DNA of 64,000 bases from Dendrocalamus latiflorus (Eukaryota > Streptophyta > Magnoliopsida > Poales > Poaceae). How positions within the stretch are numbered: the stretch's first letter is position 1; each line of letters begins with the position of its first letter. The stretch spans positions 476,681 through 540,680 of the forward strand of contig CM029617.1 of assembly GCA_017311315.1 (NCBI GenBank), given 5' to 3'. Positions 34,436 to 46,748 of this stretch are shown here, piece after piece. The notes beneath the pieces were generated by a model, which did no database searches, was not told the origin of the DNA, and saw only the letters and a program-made list of their open reading frames with translations. The translations under genes and the position numbers were made by a program.

Positions 34436-36623
34436 TCAGCCTTGAGCTGCATCCCCTCCTTCCTCAAGGGCTTCTTTCTCCCTTTGTTGCTCCACTGCTC
34501 GGAGGTGGTTCAAGATGAGTAAATGCCCAACCAAATAGATAAAACAACCGACAAAAGGAACTGAACGAATCATCTACCAGTTACTCAATACTCACATGCA
34601 ATCTCAGCCAGTGCTTTCTGTGTGCGCTTCTCGAGTTTGTCGATCCTCTTCTGGACGTCTCGTTTCAGATCCCAATTTGGATTCTTCGGAGCTATATTTC
34701 CGAAAGGGTTCTGCATGTAATAATGTTCACAGGTCGGTCAATAAACAGTTTGCCTTACGAAAAAAATAGAAGAACAATTTGCCTTACGAAAGAACACAAG
34801 AATATTGTAGCATAGTTAAGGTGGGGAAATGCCAATATAGTACCTCAAGTTGCTTTGGTTCTGCAGTTTCAGCAGCAATCGGGTCTTCAAACTTAGGAAG
34901 AGACACTGGAGCCAGCTTACCACCTCGAAGTTGCTCATCATGAGGAAGGTAGTTTCTGAACTTCATGGCTGGCATGTCGCTGCATCACAAAGATTGCACA
35001 CTTGTAAACGATGATATCACCCAGCATTAAAATGGAATCAAGTCTACTAAAACCATTAATCCAGTGAACATCTAACACAGTCTGCTTTTTCAAGAAACTA
35101 CCATGTAACGTGGAAGAAAGGTTGCATACTTGTAAACAATGAGGCCACCCAGCATTAACAAGATAGAAAGGTTGCATACTTGTAAACAATGAGGCCACCC
35201 AGCATTAACAAGATGCAAGTATATACAATCTATGATCAGTGAGTGTTTAACACTAACTATATACAATCTATGATCAGTGAGTGTTTAACACTAACTACTT
35301 TCAACAATCTACCATCTAAATTCATTTTACCAAGTATATATCATGAGGTTACCAGTGCCATGGCTTTGTTATGAAAATATAATCAATTCAGCTATCGCCA
35401 GAGTGCTACACCTGATGAAATTTCACAACTTGAACCATTTCAGATGTTTGTTCAGTTCTCAGTAGCAGTATGGACATGTTAAAGATATTTGAACCATTTC
35501 AGATATTTGTTCAGTTCTCAGTAGTAGTATGCACATGTTAAAGATCACCTGGATAAATGTAGAATTTATTGCAATCACATACAGGGATTCCGTGAATGAT
35601 GAAATTCAAAATATAAATGACACAGAAGGTGCTCCAAACATACTAAGTAAAACTTGTATGTTCAATTAACTTACCCATCATCTTCGACCTCCTCAGACTC
35701 CTTAGTGGGACTAACATTATCCTTCACAGCCTCCTTGGGTGCATCCAGAGGACCTGGTAATGTTGGTAGTTCTGCTTGTTCTGCTGTGGTCTCATGGTTA
35801 CCATTTCTAATACAGTCAACGAACATAACAATCAGATACATGAACTGACACAAACGATAGACAACATTCACATTTTTTAAGTCCATACTTCATTCTAATC
35901 AGACAATACGCTAAACTAGTGAGATCTAAAGCGCATCTAAATAGCTTGTAGTTGTAATACCCATAAAAGCACATCACCAAGATGCAACGATGCGATTGCT
36001 TGTTACCACCTTTCCATTTGTTCACACATAAATAGAAAAAAAGAAAGTTCAACACCAACAAGACCACACTAGTTCAATTCAAACTCAATTGGTATTAGGA
36101 GAACACAGCACAGACACAGTAAAGAAGTCACAATGAAATAGCTTGCTAAGACTAGCATAGAATGGCAGAAGTGCATATAAATATCTGGTGCTTAGTTTGC
36201 CACAAATCGGGTCCACTCACTATGCTAGCCTTGTGAAACAAAGTCATACAGTTAACATCTAATACAAGAATACCCATCCAATGAACAAAGACCTTGTTCT
36301 AGCCCATAAAACTGATGCCTAAGCAGTACTTCTGAGCAGCAAATGTATTAACACTGTGAAGCATTTTGAAGTGGCAAAATTGTAGGTCAGATCAAAGTTC
36401 AGCAAACAAAATAATCGCATTACTTAGCCTCTTTAGAATAGTAATTTAAGCCAATTCGTGTGGATGGAGTCAGGACCAGTGCCTATAACTCGCGCAGGGT
36501 AGCCTAGTTATCTAGACAAGGGAGGGAGAGATGGTACCGCTCTTCTCCGGCGGGGGCGGAGAGGAGCTCCTTGGCGGCGCGGAGGGCACGGAGGCGCTCG
36601 CGGCGGGCCTCCTCGGCGCCCAT
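34436..36623 (-). CDS. CCDC12 / cwf18 pre-mRNA splicing factor, 5 exons
   Basis: Minus-strand exons 36623-36538, 35806-35675, 34979-34844, 34710-34596 and 34494-34436 give about 175 residues. All introns are GT-AG and phases close. The family (cwf18; CCDC12 in animals) is a small coiled-coil spliceosome component. The conserved block is clear: KFRNYLPHDEQL, then NPFGNIAPKNPNWDLKRD and VQKRIDKLEKRTQKALAEIA, followed by a Glu-rich tail LEQQREKEALEEGG. Exon 1 encodes the Arg/Glu-rich start MGAEEARRERLRALRAAKEL. The start is the first ATG after a telo-box-like AAACCCTAA in the leader. The gene is divergent from the peptidase gene, with 401 bp between start codons. Intron 2 carries three tandem duplications. 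Confidence 0.9.
35114..35548. repeat. Three consecutive tandem duplications in a CCDC12 intron
   Basis: Unit 1 (period 50; GAAAGGTTGCATACTTGTAA) covers 35114-35213, and a diverged third copy lies near 34985-35030. Unit 2 (period 38; ATATACAATCTATGATCAGT) covers 35221-35296. Unit 3 (period 59; TGAACCATTTCAGAT) covers about 35431-35548. Copies 1 and 2 are nearly identical, so those events look recent. Confidence 0.9.
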
Positions 36624-37024
36624 CTCCTCCTCGTCCTCGCGCGAGGCGGTGGCTAATGGCTATGCCTAGGTTAGGGTTTCGGGGATTTCTCTCCTCGCCG
36701 CCGCCGAGTGAGGAAGACGACCGGGCCTGCCTGCCTTGCGTAAAGGTAGTAGTCGTCTGGGCCCTCCAAAGGGGATAGTAAGACCACACTTAAGTGATCT
36801 TGTAATTTTACTCTATATTTGACATGCTCCTATATTATTTTGCTCTATTACCCATTTAGCTCATATTTTAATTTCGTTTTTCATTTTTTGGTAGGAAAAA
36901 TACAGTAAGCCGAGCAAAAAGAATGTTTTAGATATTTAATGGATAACTTTGTAAAACGAAATTTTAACACTTGTTCAAATTCCAAAGAACCCAAACCCAA
37001 CAAATCTAGGGCTTAAATAAATAA
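36624..37024. promoter_or_regulatory. Shared divergent promoter region of CCDC12 and the peptidase
   Basis: The two genes are head-to-head with 401 bp between ATGs. The region holds a telo-box-like AAACCCTAA on the minus strand (36671-36679) inside the CCDC12 leader, GGGCC-type motifs near 36722 and 36758, and an AT-rich centre (36790-36960). Telo-box and GGGCC motifs are common in promoters of growth and RNA-processing genes in plants. No strong TATA box is evident for either gene. Confidence 0.6.
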
Positions 37025-40000
37025 ATGCTCCGCCGCCTCGGCCTCGTCGGCTCGCTCCCTCGCGCGCACCGCCCTCCGATCCCAACCCCGTCGGCCCTCC
37101 TCTCCCTCCCGCCTCTCGTCTTCCTCTCCTTCCGGAGCCCTTACCCCCACCCCTCCTCGCGCTCCATCTCCGCCTCCGCGATGGCCGCGCCGCCGGTGCC
37201 CAGGAAGGTCCCGCGGGAGCTCCTGGAGCACGGCGACGTCCGCGTCGACAACTACTACTGGCTCCGCGACGACTCCCGCTCCGACCCCAACGTCCTCGCC
37301 CACCTCCACGCCGAGAACGACCACACCTCCACCCTCATGTCCGGTGAGAATTATTATTTTTTGTTTTCCCTGGATGCCATTGCGTACCACTCGATGGCTT
37401 TGATCGTGAGCGTGCTTACTGCTACACCTGATCGTGTGTCATCACCGTCGAGGCTGAGGATCATTGCTTGATGCAAGATCGCTTTGGTGTGTTTGCGTCA
37501 TGGAGTTGGTGTAGCTCCACTCAGATTCCCTAGTGCTTTGGCACGATACTAGGGTTATGCTATTTATTTTGTGCTTACTAGATCAAGTTCCATTGTCATT
37601 GTTGTATCGGAGGAATTTATTGGATTGTCAGCCTGTTGAGCGTGGTTGCTAGTGGAATTCGTCCGTGGTGCTAGTTGTCATGTTACAAAGCTAAAATGTA
37701 TACCCAAACTTGATTGCTAGTGGAGATCATTGACAAATAAATGTGAAGGATGACTGAACTGGATGGGTGCTGCATCTCAGACCAGACCACAGCTGCTGTT
37801 TTTTTTTGGTTTTAGCATCGTTTATTTCTATTATAGTCTCCCTTATTTCCCTTCTTCTAGATGCCAAACAACTCGAGGATGAAATATTTGCTGAAATCAG
37901 AGGAAGAATCAAGGAAGATGATATAGATGTACCTCTTCGCAAAGGGCAGTACTACTACTATGAAAGAACATTGACCGGCAAGGAGTATGTGCAACACTGT
38001 AGGCGTCTTGTACCAACTGATGGTCCTATTACAGTCTATGATGTGATGCCCACAGGACCTGATGCGCCTGATGAGCATATTATTTTGGATGAGAATGTGA
38101 TGGCTGAGGGCCATGACTACTACAGAATCGGGGCTTTCAAGGTATAATTTGAATCCCCCTGCTCCATGTGTCTGTGTGAGTGTATGCTCCTCGTGGACGG
38201 GCCTCTTCAATGTTTAATTTAAATATTTATTTCAGGTCAGTCCCAATGGTAAGCTAGTTGCTTACGCAGAAGACACTAAAGGTGATGAAATCTACACTGT
38301 TTATGTCATTGATGCAGAGAGTGGAAAATATGTTGGGCAACCACTTAAAGGAATTACTTGTGACATTGAGTGGGCTGGTGATGACTACCTTGTTTACATA
38401 ACAATGGACAACATTCTTCGGCCAGATAAAGTATGTGGGCTCTCCTTCTTACTCCTACATGCAATGTGTCCTTGTTCGTGCTCAGAAGGTGCATACACAC
38501 GCGAGAAAAAAAGAATAAAAAATTAAATAAGTTGATGCTTTGTGATTTAAGTAGTGCAATTGTTCTATGTCATCATTGCTCTCAAGCTATTCATTGCAGT
38601 GCTGTGCATGATGTTGTTCCTACATGCCAAAATTTTTCTACTGCTTTTGCTCAGAAAGGGAAAAAAATACCGTACCTTTTCATTTGTAGTTCAAGAAAAT
38701 GCTAGTGACATCTGCACATATTCAGTTATTCTTGAGTCCGTAAATGTTATATAATTGATATTACAGTGCCCAGTTTTGGTACTACCATCAATGCCTGACA
38801 AGTGTGTGTGCACGTGCGCGTGTGTGTGTTTTGCAGTGCTTGTGATAGTTATATTGACTCATTACCTTTCTTTTATGGTCTTTTGCAGGTATGGCTACAC
38901 AAGTTAGGATCTGGTCAATCAGAGGATATTTGCCTGTATCATGAAAAAGATGACATGTTTTCGCTTGGTCTTCAAGCTTCTGAAAGCAAGCAATATTTAT
39001 TTGTTGTATCTGGAAGCAAAAATACAAGCTTTATATTCTACCTAGACATATCCAAACAGAACAAGGAGCTTGTAGTTTTGACACCTCGTGTATATGGCAT
39101 TGATACAAATGCTAGTCATCGTGGAAACCTCTTCTATATTAAGAGGCGAAGTGATGAATTCTACAACTCCGAATTGGTTGCTTGCCCATTGGATAATGTA
39201 GCTGAGACCTCTGTCTTGCTACCACATAGAGAAAGGTAATTAACTTCATTGCTGTTTTAAGTTTGAAAGATCTGCTATTTTAAGTTTGAAAGATCATTCT
39301 TTTGGTTGATGAATCATGTACGGATATACACAGTACCCGTCTTTTTTTGGAAACACCGTTCTCAGTGTAATTTGATTTATAATTGTGTATTGATTTGACA
39401 TTTGCTAACTGGAGATGATATGGAAATGATAATGATAAATTTAGAACATTTGTGAACTTGGACATCATGCATCCAACTTGAAAAAGAACTAGAAGACATT
39501 GGTAGCATCATCTTCAAGCTTATATCCACCCTCGCGCAAACATGTTGTAGCACCAGCCTCAAGCTTCGTTATGGTGCTTTTTTTTAATTTTGTTTTTACT
39601 GACGATCCACAGAAAAGAAAAATGCCTTTTACTGTATGAATGTTGGAACCACAAGGATACTTCATAGCTGCACCATAGACCTTCTCTTTGGAAGCTCTGA
39701 TGAAAAAGAAGAAAAAGACACTGTTTGTGCTAGAATTGCTTGTATATAATTGATACCATGCTGTATAGCCAGCTAACGAACCTGAACCCCACTGAGTTTT
39801 TTTACTTGTGGGCACAAGCCAGTTGCTGTTTGCTTGTTATATGAATGTTGGTCCTATGGATCATTCATAGGAATAGGATGGCAATGTCAAAGTTCTAGGT
39901 TTAGTTACATCTGTTTCCCTGGTTTTGTTCTTTAGAATTAGGAAGCAGGTAAGAAGCTTGATGCTCAGGCAGTGATATTCTAGGGTTTCATCTAATACAC

Positions 40001-43000
40001 TTAAAATGTTTGTGGAGAAGTATTGTTGACGCTGGATACACGTACAAATAAGAATCCACAGGCGCACGGGTTATCTGTAGCTTTTCACCTAGGAGTAATC
40101 CAAGGTATTGAAATCCATAGGGAAGCGAAGGATAGATTTACTACTTAGAATAAAACATTACTAACTAAAGCGATGAACAAGAAGATAATTAAATAAACTA
40201 AGAAAGATAAGAAGCAAGGTTATCCAAGTAATATAAGATCCTTCCCTGAGTTAGGTTCACCTACTGCAATGCAAGACTAGATCGATCTAATAATAATTAG
40301 TACTTCTCATGCTAGGTTGGCTCTCACCCTACAAATCTGTACCAGCCCTTTCCGAGCTTCACCCCTGTCACGGGTCCATCACCATAATGAACACCGATAA
40401 GGTTTGCACTGCTTAACATAGATAAACCTAATAGATTGAAACACCATGTCTACATCTACGGCTAAACAATCAATAACAATGGTACTGTAATTACTGAGAT
40501 AAGAGGGAGGGAGAAAAAGCATAATATCAAATAGACACAACCAAGGCATTAAAGTTTACTAAAAATATAGATCAATCCATAAGTCAAGAATTACAGCAAG
40601 ATCCCCACACCCTAGGGAAGAGAGGGAACTACTCACACATGTCACGACGAGATGAAGATGAAAGGCTCTGGAACCTCAGCACTAGTTGGCTATTAGAAGA
40701 GAATTAGATGATCTAATCCCAACTAGAGCACTAATTACTGGATTAGAACTAGACTAATCCTTGCCTACTCTACTAGAAGAAGAACCCTCAGAGTCGCCAC
40801 TTTTCGGCGGAATTTGGAGTCGAAACTTGTATGCTCTGGTGCATGAAATATAAGCACATTTTATCAAATATAAGCATCATATTGGTGCATGAAATATGCA
40901 TAAAATGAGCACCAACAAGTATGTAATTTGATTACTCAAGCTGTGTCTCATAGACAACCGCACGCAACTATCAGTTAAGTCATTCAGTCTGCGCCTTGTG
41001 AGCTCACAAATTTAGTTGATTGCACTTTGCTCTTCTTATCTATGGATGTATTATGTGTTAGGGCTGCATTGCCCATTGGCAAGATAAAGTAGCACAACTG
41101 CATTAAACTTTTGAAACTCCTTTCAGTGTGAAAATTCAGGACTTCCAGCTCTTTGAGAATCATATTGCTGTATATGAGCGTGAGAATGGTCTACCGAAAG
41201 TAACTGTATATCGCCTACCAGCTACTGGAGAGTCAGTTGGGCAACTTCAGGGAGGACGGGCGATTGATTTTGTTGATCCAGCATATGCAGTGGAACCTGA
41301 GGAGTCACAGTTCCATTCATCTGTTATTCGGTTTCATTATAGCTCAATGAGGACCCCACCCTCTGTTTTCGACTATGATATGGATTCGGGAGTATCCGTG
41401 TTGAAGAAAACTGATACTGTAAGCTATCTCTTGCACTACTTTAATTAGTTTTTGTGTTATTTTGATCAGTAACAATGTGTTAGGAATGAATTGTGCGGCT
41501 GTTTCATAAGTTTCCCATATGTACCTGGCCACGGTAACTGAAGCACAGTGAATACCAACATTTCAACAATGGGAAATCTATCGGGTAGTTTTTATTTGAT
41601 GCTTCTACCTTTGTTAATTTGCTAGATTGCTTTGAACAATATCGTTCTTGATGGTCTATAGTAACCCAACAAAAAGTGATGTGCTGATTTTGTTGTACAG
41701 CCTAATACTCCATCTGTTTCCACATGTAAGTTGTTTTTGACTTTGCATGGTGTCCCAGATGCAACATTGACCATTAATTTTATACCAACACGCTAGTAAA
41801 ATTTATAAAATATATAATGTTATGGAAGTACTTTTGGAGAGAAATTTACTGATATAATTTTCATGTTGAAAATCTGTTTTCTTTTATTTAAATCAGTAAT
41901 TGAAGTTGCAAGAGTCTGACAGTACACACACAAAGACTTACATTTTAAAAGGAAGGGAATAATCATAAGAGGCTTCCATCAGTGGTTTTGGTCTTTCTTA
42001 ACATGAACTGAATTGTTTGATTTTTTTAAATTTTGTGTACAATTATTATGTTATGTGCAAGTATTATTTTGTGTGCAGTAAATGCTTTAATATGGACTTA
42101 CATAGTAAAATGAGATACTCTATGTGCCATCTACTTTTGGATCTCTGCTTCATTCTAACCAACATGTTAATTTATTCACTGCTTTCTGTATAAAGGCACA
42201 TTTATGACCCCTGGTGATTTGAGCTTTTAAATGTTCTTAGGTTTTAGGTGGATTTGATGCATCAAATTACATAACAGAAAGAAAATGGGCTGCTGCTTCT
42301 GATGGCACTCAGATCCCCATCTCCATTCTATACAGAAAAGATCTTGTGAAACTTGATGGCTCAGACCCCATGCTGCTATATGGCTATGGCTCCTATGAGG
42401 TATAGTATTAGTATCTTTTTCAAAAAGAAAGTTTCTGCTGTCATGAATGTCTTGAACAATTTTGTAGAGTGGCCTGTAGTTCATGCCAACATTTGGTTCA
42501 TCTCGGATGCAGATGACTCATTTGGAAAGTTTATTTATTTCTTATTTATTTATACAACAAACACAAATTGTACAAACTGTTTTGCTAATGGGGCATCACA
42601 TTTTCACACTTGCTGTTTCATCGGAATGGGGTTACCTAGCAAAGTGCCAGCAGGGTTTCATCAGAATGAGGTCATCCAGTTAGATACATCATACTTAGCT
42701 TGATAAAGTTTACAAGCATTTGGAGCCTGAGGCTACACAATCAAGATACAAATTTGATTATTTTTAGATGAAGGAGTTATCATTTTTTGAAAATTAGGGT
42801 ACAAAAATGCTTAAATAAAAGTGTAAAATTTAAACCTCTAAATTAAGGGGACATATCCGACAAAAGAGAGCCTGAACTGTGAAGGAATTTTTGGGCAAAA
42901 GAAACATTATTTTTAAAAACTTATTGGCTTCTCTCTGATAATTCTGGTTTGGCCATTGTATGTTTGGCAAAGTCTGTCTAGCAAGTAGCAACTGATACAA

Positions 43001-44947
43001 CATAGCAATTTCCCTAAAACTCATAAAAGTTGGCAACTGGCATTGAGACTATGAACAGATTCCAGGTTTCAGCAAGAAGTTTGTCCAGTGTTATTGTGCT
43101 AATCATGCATCATTTCTTTTGTACATTCTTATGCCAACAGATATGTATAGATCCGAGTTTCAGGGGATCAATATTCTCTCTAGTGGATAGGGGTTTTATA
43201 AATGTGATAGCTCATATTCGCGGAGGTGGCGAAATGGGTCGGAAGTGGTATGAAGATGGGAAGCTGTTGAAGAAGACAAACACTTTCACTGATTTCATTG
43301 CTTGTGCTGAGCACTTGATAGAAAACAAATATTGTTCGAAGGAAAAGCTTTGCATCAATGGCAGAAGTGCAGGTGGCCTATTGGTGGGTGCTGTCCTAAA
43401 TATGAGGCCTGACTTATTCAAGGCAGCCATTGCTGGGGTCCCATTTGTTGATGTTCTCACAACTATGCTTGATCCAACTATCCCATTGACTGCAGCTGAA
43501 TGGGAGGTATTCATCTCGTCTGATGCTTTTGAAATTAATTATTCTTTCCATGTTTCTCTGTCATATCGTTATTTAATACACTAGCTTAAATAATTTAGGC
43601 ATAAATAAGTCGCACCACGTCTTCTCTCTCACACACACGCATATCTAAAGTTGAGTACAAACTGAGCTCAACCATTGCACGACATCATCAAATTAATACC
43701 AAGTGATATCCACTCTTTGAATATTTGTTCAGATGGATCAAGCCTGAACATGGGCTAGACTTATCTTGTCCTTTGGTTGGGCTTGGGCTGGGCCACATTA
43801 TGCTAGCCTTGGGACTAGGCTTAGGCTGGGCCACGTTACGCTAGCCTGGGACTAGGCTTAGGCCAAGATAACTTGGGCAGATAACTTGGGCTTGGGTAGG
43901 TCTCAGGTTAGGATGTGATGGTCTTACTATAATATGTATCATCGCATTCTTTTTTTATATAATTTGAACACCTATAGTTTTTAATCCATTCCTTATGACC
44001 AAAAAATATAAACTGAGTAATTGCACCATATGGTGCAATGCACATGTTTTATTCTAGTTATCTGTTTGTTTCTGTTCTCATCAACTCATCTTTTTATGCT
44101 TGTTTCAGGAGTGGGGTGATCCAAGAAAAGAAGAGTACTATTATTATATGAAATCATATTCTCCTGTTGATAACGTAAGCGCTGGTCTTTATGTTTTCCT
44201 ACACAGGTTTACTAAATTAGGATTATAGTGTTCATTTCTGGTGTATAATTTAGTGCTGAAGCATGTCAGTGACACTACCAATCGTTCCCTTTATTGGTCT
44301 AGACTCCGAGAATATATATACATGGATAGGAACTGTGATTCTTAGAGTGGGGTCGTGAACTAGACTCTGTATACTGAATACTTGTCTGTATGGTGCTATT
44401 TGTTCTTTTTACCTCTCCTGCATGATGTCAAAGTTGACCGTAACAATGTATTCCATGTTGCAGGTAAAGGCACAAGAGTATCCCCACATTCTTGTCACTG
44501 CTGGCTTAAATGGTAGGTGGTCCTTTGATTCTGAGTTTCTGTTGACTATGGTTAGTTGCTGTATCATAGGCAGCTCACCCGTCTGTAATTATCAGATTCT
44601 CGCGTGATGTACTCTGAACCTGCTAAATATGTGGCAAAGCTGAGGGAACTGAAAACGGATGACAATCTTCTGTTATTCAAGTGTGAACTCGGTGCTGGAC
44701 ACTTCTCCAAGTCGGGAAGGTAAATTTTGAAGGACGTTCTTTCTTTCTTCTTCTTTTTCTTGCCTTTGTCTTGGTTATTATTTACTTCCTTTTGGGTTTG
44801 ATACTATGATGCACCAAAGGAACAACATGACATTTGTTTCCTTTTTAATTGTTGGTTATTTGCAGATTCGAGAAATTACGAGAAGATGCGCTTACTTATG
44901 CATTTATCCTCAAGGCACTGGGCATGACTCATAAGGCTTCACTGTAA
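37025..44947 (+). CDS. Prolyl oligopeptidase-family serine peptidase (oligopeptidase B-like), 11 exons
   Basis: Exons 37025-37343, 37861-38141, 38236-38430, 38889-39235, 41127-41418, 42241-42399, 43141-43506, 44109-44174, 44464-44512, 44596-44719 and 44866-44947 give about 759 residues, in frame throughout. Family S9A enzymes have an N-terminal beta-propeller and a C-terminal alpha/beta-hydrolase domain that cuts short peptides, in oligopeptidase B after basic residues. Visible: NYYWLRDDSRSDPNVLAHL, KGQYYYYERTLTGKEY, SPNGKLVAYAEDTKGDE, YGYGSYEICIDPSF, IAHIRGGGEMGRKWYEDGK, the nucleophile box INGRSAGGLLVG (Ser about 607), LNDSRV (Asp about 692) and GAGHFSKSGR (His about 727). The first 50 residues are Arg/Ser/Pro-rich, suggesting an organelle transit peptide. 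A second ATG (37181) would give a cytosolic form. Confidence 0.94.
40015..40860. repeat. Probable transposon-derived sequence in peptidase intron 4
   Basis: Intron 4 is 1.9 kb. Its middle (starting about TGTTGACGCTGGATACACG and continuing through CACCTAGGAGTAATCCAAGG) has the look of a dispersed grass repeat and differs in composition from the AT-rich flanks. No target duplication or terminal repeat was found, so class and limits are uncertain. Confidence 0.35.
41708..41959. mobile_element. Stowaway-like (Mariner) MITE
   Basis: Left end CTCCATCTGTTTCCACATGT and right end (reverse complement) TTCCCTTCCTTTTAAAATGT, both followed by AAGT, resemble the Stowaway consensus CTCCCTCCGT. TA dinucleotides flank both sides (41706-41707 and 41960-41961). 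It lies in intron 5 of the peptidase gene, is about 252 bp long and has no coding capacity. The ends are diverged. Confidence 0.6.
43786..43860. repeat. 38-bp tandem repeat in peptidase intron 7
   Basis: Two imperfect copies of a GGCTGGGCCAC...GGGACTAGGCTTA unit stand side by side, with related fragments on both sides (from about 43775 to 43895). No function is seen. Confidence 0.7.
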
Positions 44948-45482
44948 TGCCCATTCCAGCTAAAGCTTGGAAGGTCGATACCGAACATGGTGTTATTTCA
45001 GGACAGAGAACCTGGCTTCATCCTATTGTATCCATTCACACTTAATCCTAGATGCTCTTATTATTGAGGTAGACAATTTGTGATTCACCCGAAAGAAAAA
45101 CGGGCCATTTGGATCAGTGTGGGGCAGCAATTTAGATTTCTCGTGTGTTTAAGAATTTGGTTGGTAGGAAGTGGGGGCCGATGCTTTGGTGTTGCGATGT
45201 GCATATCTATCGTGAGCCAAGAAGAAGAAAGCCTACAAGGCAGCGCAGCACGTCAATTTCCTACTGCTTGCTCCCACCCACGAAAAGGATGCTGCGGCGA
45301 GATGCCAATGTGGGCCCGACGCAGCAAACGTGGCGGTAAAGCCAAAGCCAAGAGGATGACAGGTGGATCCTATGCAATACTTAATGCATTGCGTACTTCT
45401 TTAGAAACGAGCTCCACTTTGCAAGGTGGGTGACTGTGGGAATAAAACGAATATCGATAAGCTGTTTTGAAAAGATGGTTGT
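44948..45482. other. Peptidase 3' UTR and short intergenic DNA
   Basis: Begins with the likely 3' UTR. Open frames at 45080-45433 show no recognisable protein. The stretch ends at the duplicated promoter of the next gene. Confidence 0.4.
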
Positions 45483-46748
45483 GATAAGTTATTTTAAAAT
45501 AACAGTAAAAAAAATTTTATTTGTTGGTTTGTTTGAGAAATCTATAGATAGAGAAAAACTGTGAACAGACAGGGGCGAGGAAGGGAGAGCTCTACTAACG
45601 AGCTATTAGAGTGATTATGTCTAAAATCTCATACAATAAGGAACTGAACACTGATAATTTGTTTTGAAAAGGTTGTCTTTGTTCTTACATTTGGTTTCTA
45701 TTAATCGGTATTATTTATTTAGACCTACTAGTCATAGGCAAAAGTTATCTATGTAGCTGAAAAGAGGGTACCTGTATCTAAAGGTGAGTTTTTTCGGTTA
45801 TAGTTTATGATTTATAGTTTTTTGTTATATATAAGAGTTTATATGAATAAATTAAATATCAATAAATCGTTTTAAAGAAACCGTAAACCCTAAACCGTCC
45901 GATTATTTATGCAAAGAAAGTCCTACAAGAAAACTAACCCGGCCAAGTCTATATGGTACCACAATTCTCTCCCCTCCGGCAACAACATAAGCTGGACCGA
46001 GTGGACAGAGACGCCTCTCTCTCTCTCTTCCCCTTTCTTCTTTATTCCCCCCTCTCGGTCCTCCTCCCCTCCCCCTCTCCACGACGATGACGACGACCAG
46101 CGGAAGGCGCTGCGATTCCCCGAGGATGATAAGCTATTTTAAAATGACAGTAAAAATCATTCTATTTGTTGGTTTGTTTGAGAAATCTATAGGTAGAAAA
46201 GACTGTGAACAGATAGGGGCAAGGAAGGGAGAGCTCTACTAACGAGCTATTAGAGTGATCATGTCTAAAATCTCATACAAGAAGGAACTGAATACTGATA
46301 ATCTGTTTTGAAAAGGCTATCTTTGTTCTTACCTTTGGTTTCTATTAATCAGTATTATTTATTTAGACCTACTAGTCATAGGCAAAAGTTATCTGTCGTA
46401 GCTGAAAAGAGAAGGATATCTGTATCCAAAGGTGAGTTTTTTTTCTGTTATAGTTTATAGTTTTTTGTTATACTAGGAGCGTTTATATGAATAAAATAAA
46501 TATCGGTAATTTATTTTAAAGAAATCGTCCGATTATTTACGCAAAGAAAGTCCTACTAGAAAACTAACCCGGCCATACTACCACGGTTCTCTCCCCTCCG
46601 GCAACAAAACAAGCTGGACCGAGTGGACAGACACGCCTCTCTCTCTCTCTCTTCCCCTTTCTTCTTCTTTTCCCCCTCTCGGTCCTCCTCCCCTCCCCCT
46701 CTCCACGACGACGACGACGACCAGCGGAAGGCGCTGCGATTCCCCGAG
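45483..46748 (+). repeat. Tandem duplication of the promoter and first non-coding exon of the TFIIS-domain gene
   Basis: Copy 1 (about 45483-46127) and copy 2 (about 46128-46748) are direct repeats with an offset of 624-645 bp. Shared landmarks are GAGAGCTCTACTAACGAGCT, ATTATTTATTTAGACCTACT, GTTTATATGAATAAA, the CT-rich leader with CCTCCCCTCCCCCTCTCCAC, and GCGGAAGGCGCTGCGATTCC. Copy 2 ends CCCCGAG followed by GTGAGC, a good splice donor. Copy 1 ends CCCCGAG followed by GATGAT, so its donor was lost exactly at the junction. The likely first (non-coding) exon thus exists twice, but only the second copy can splice there. Confidence 0.85.
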
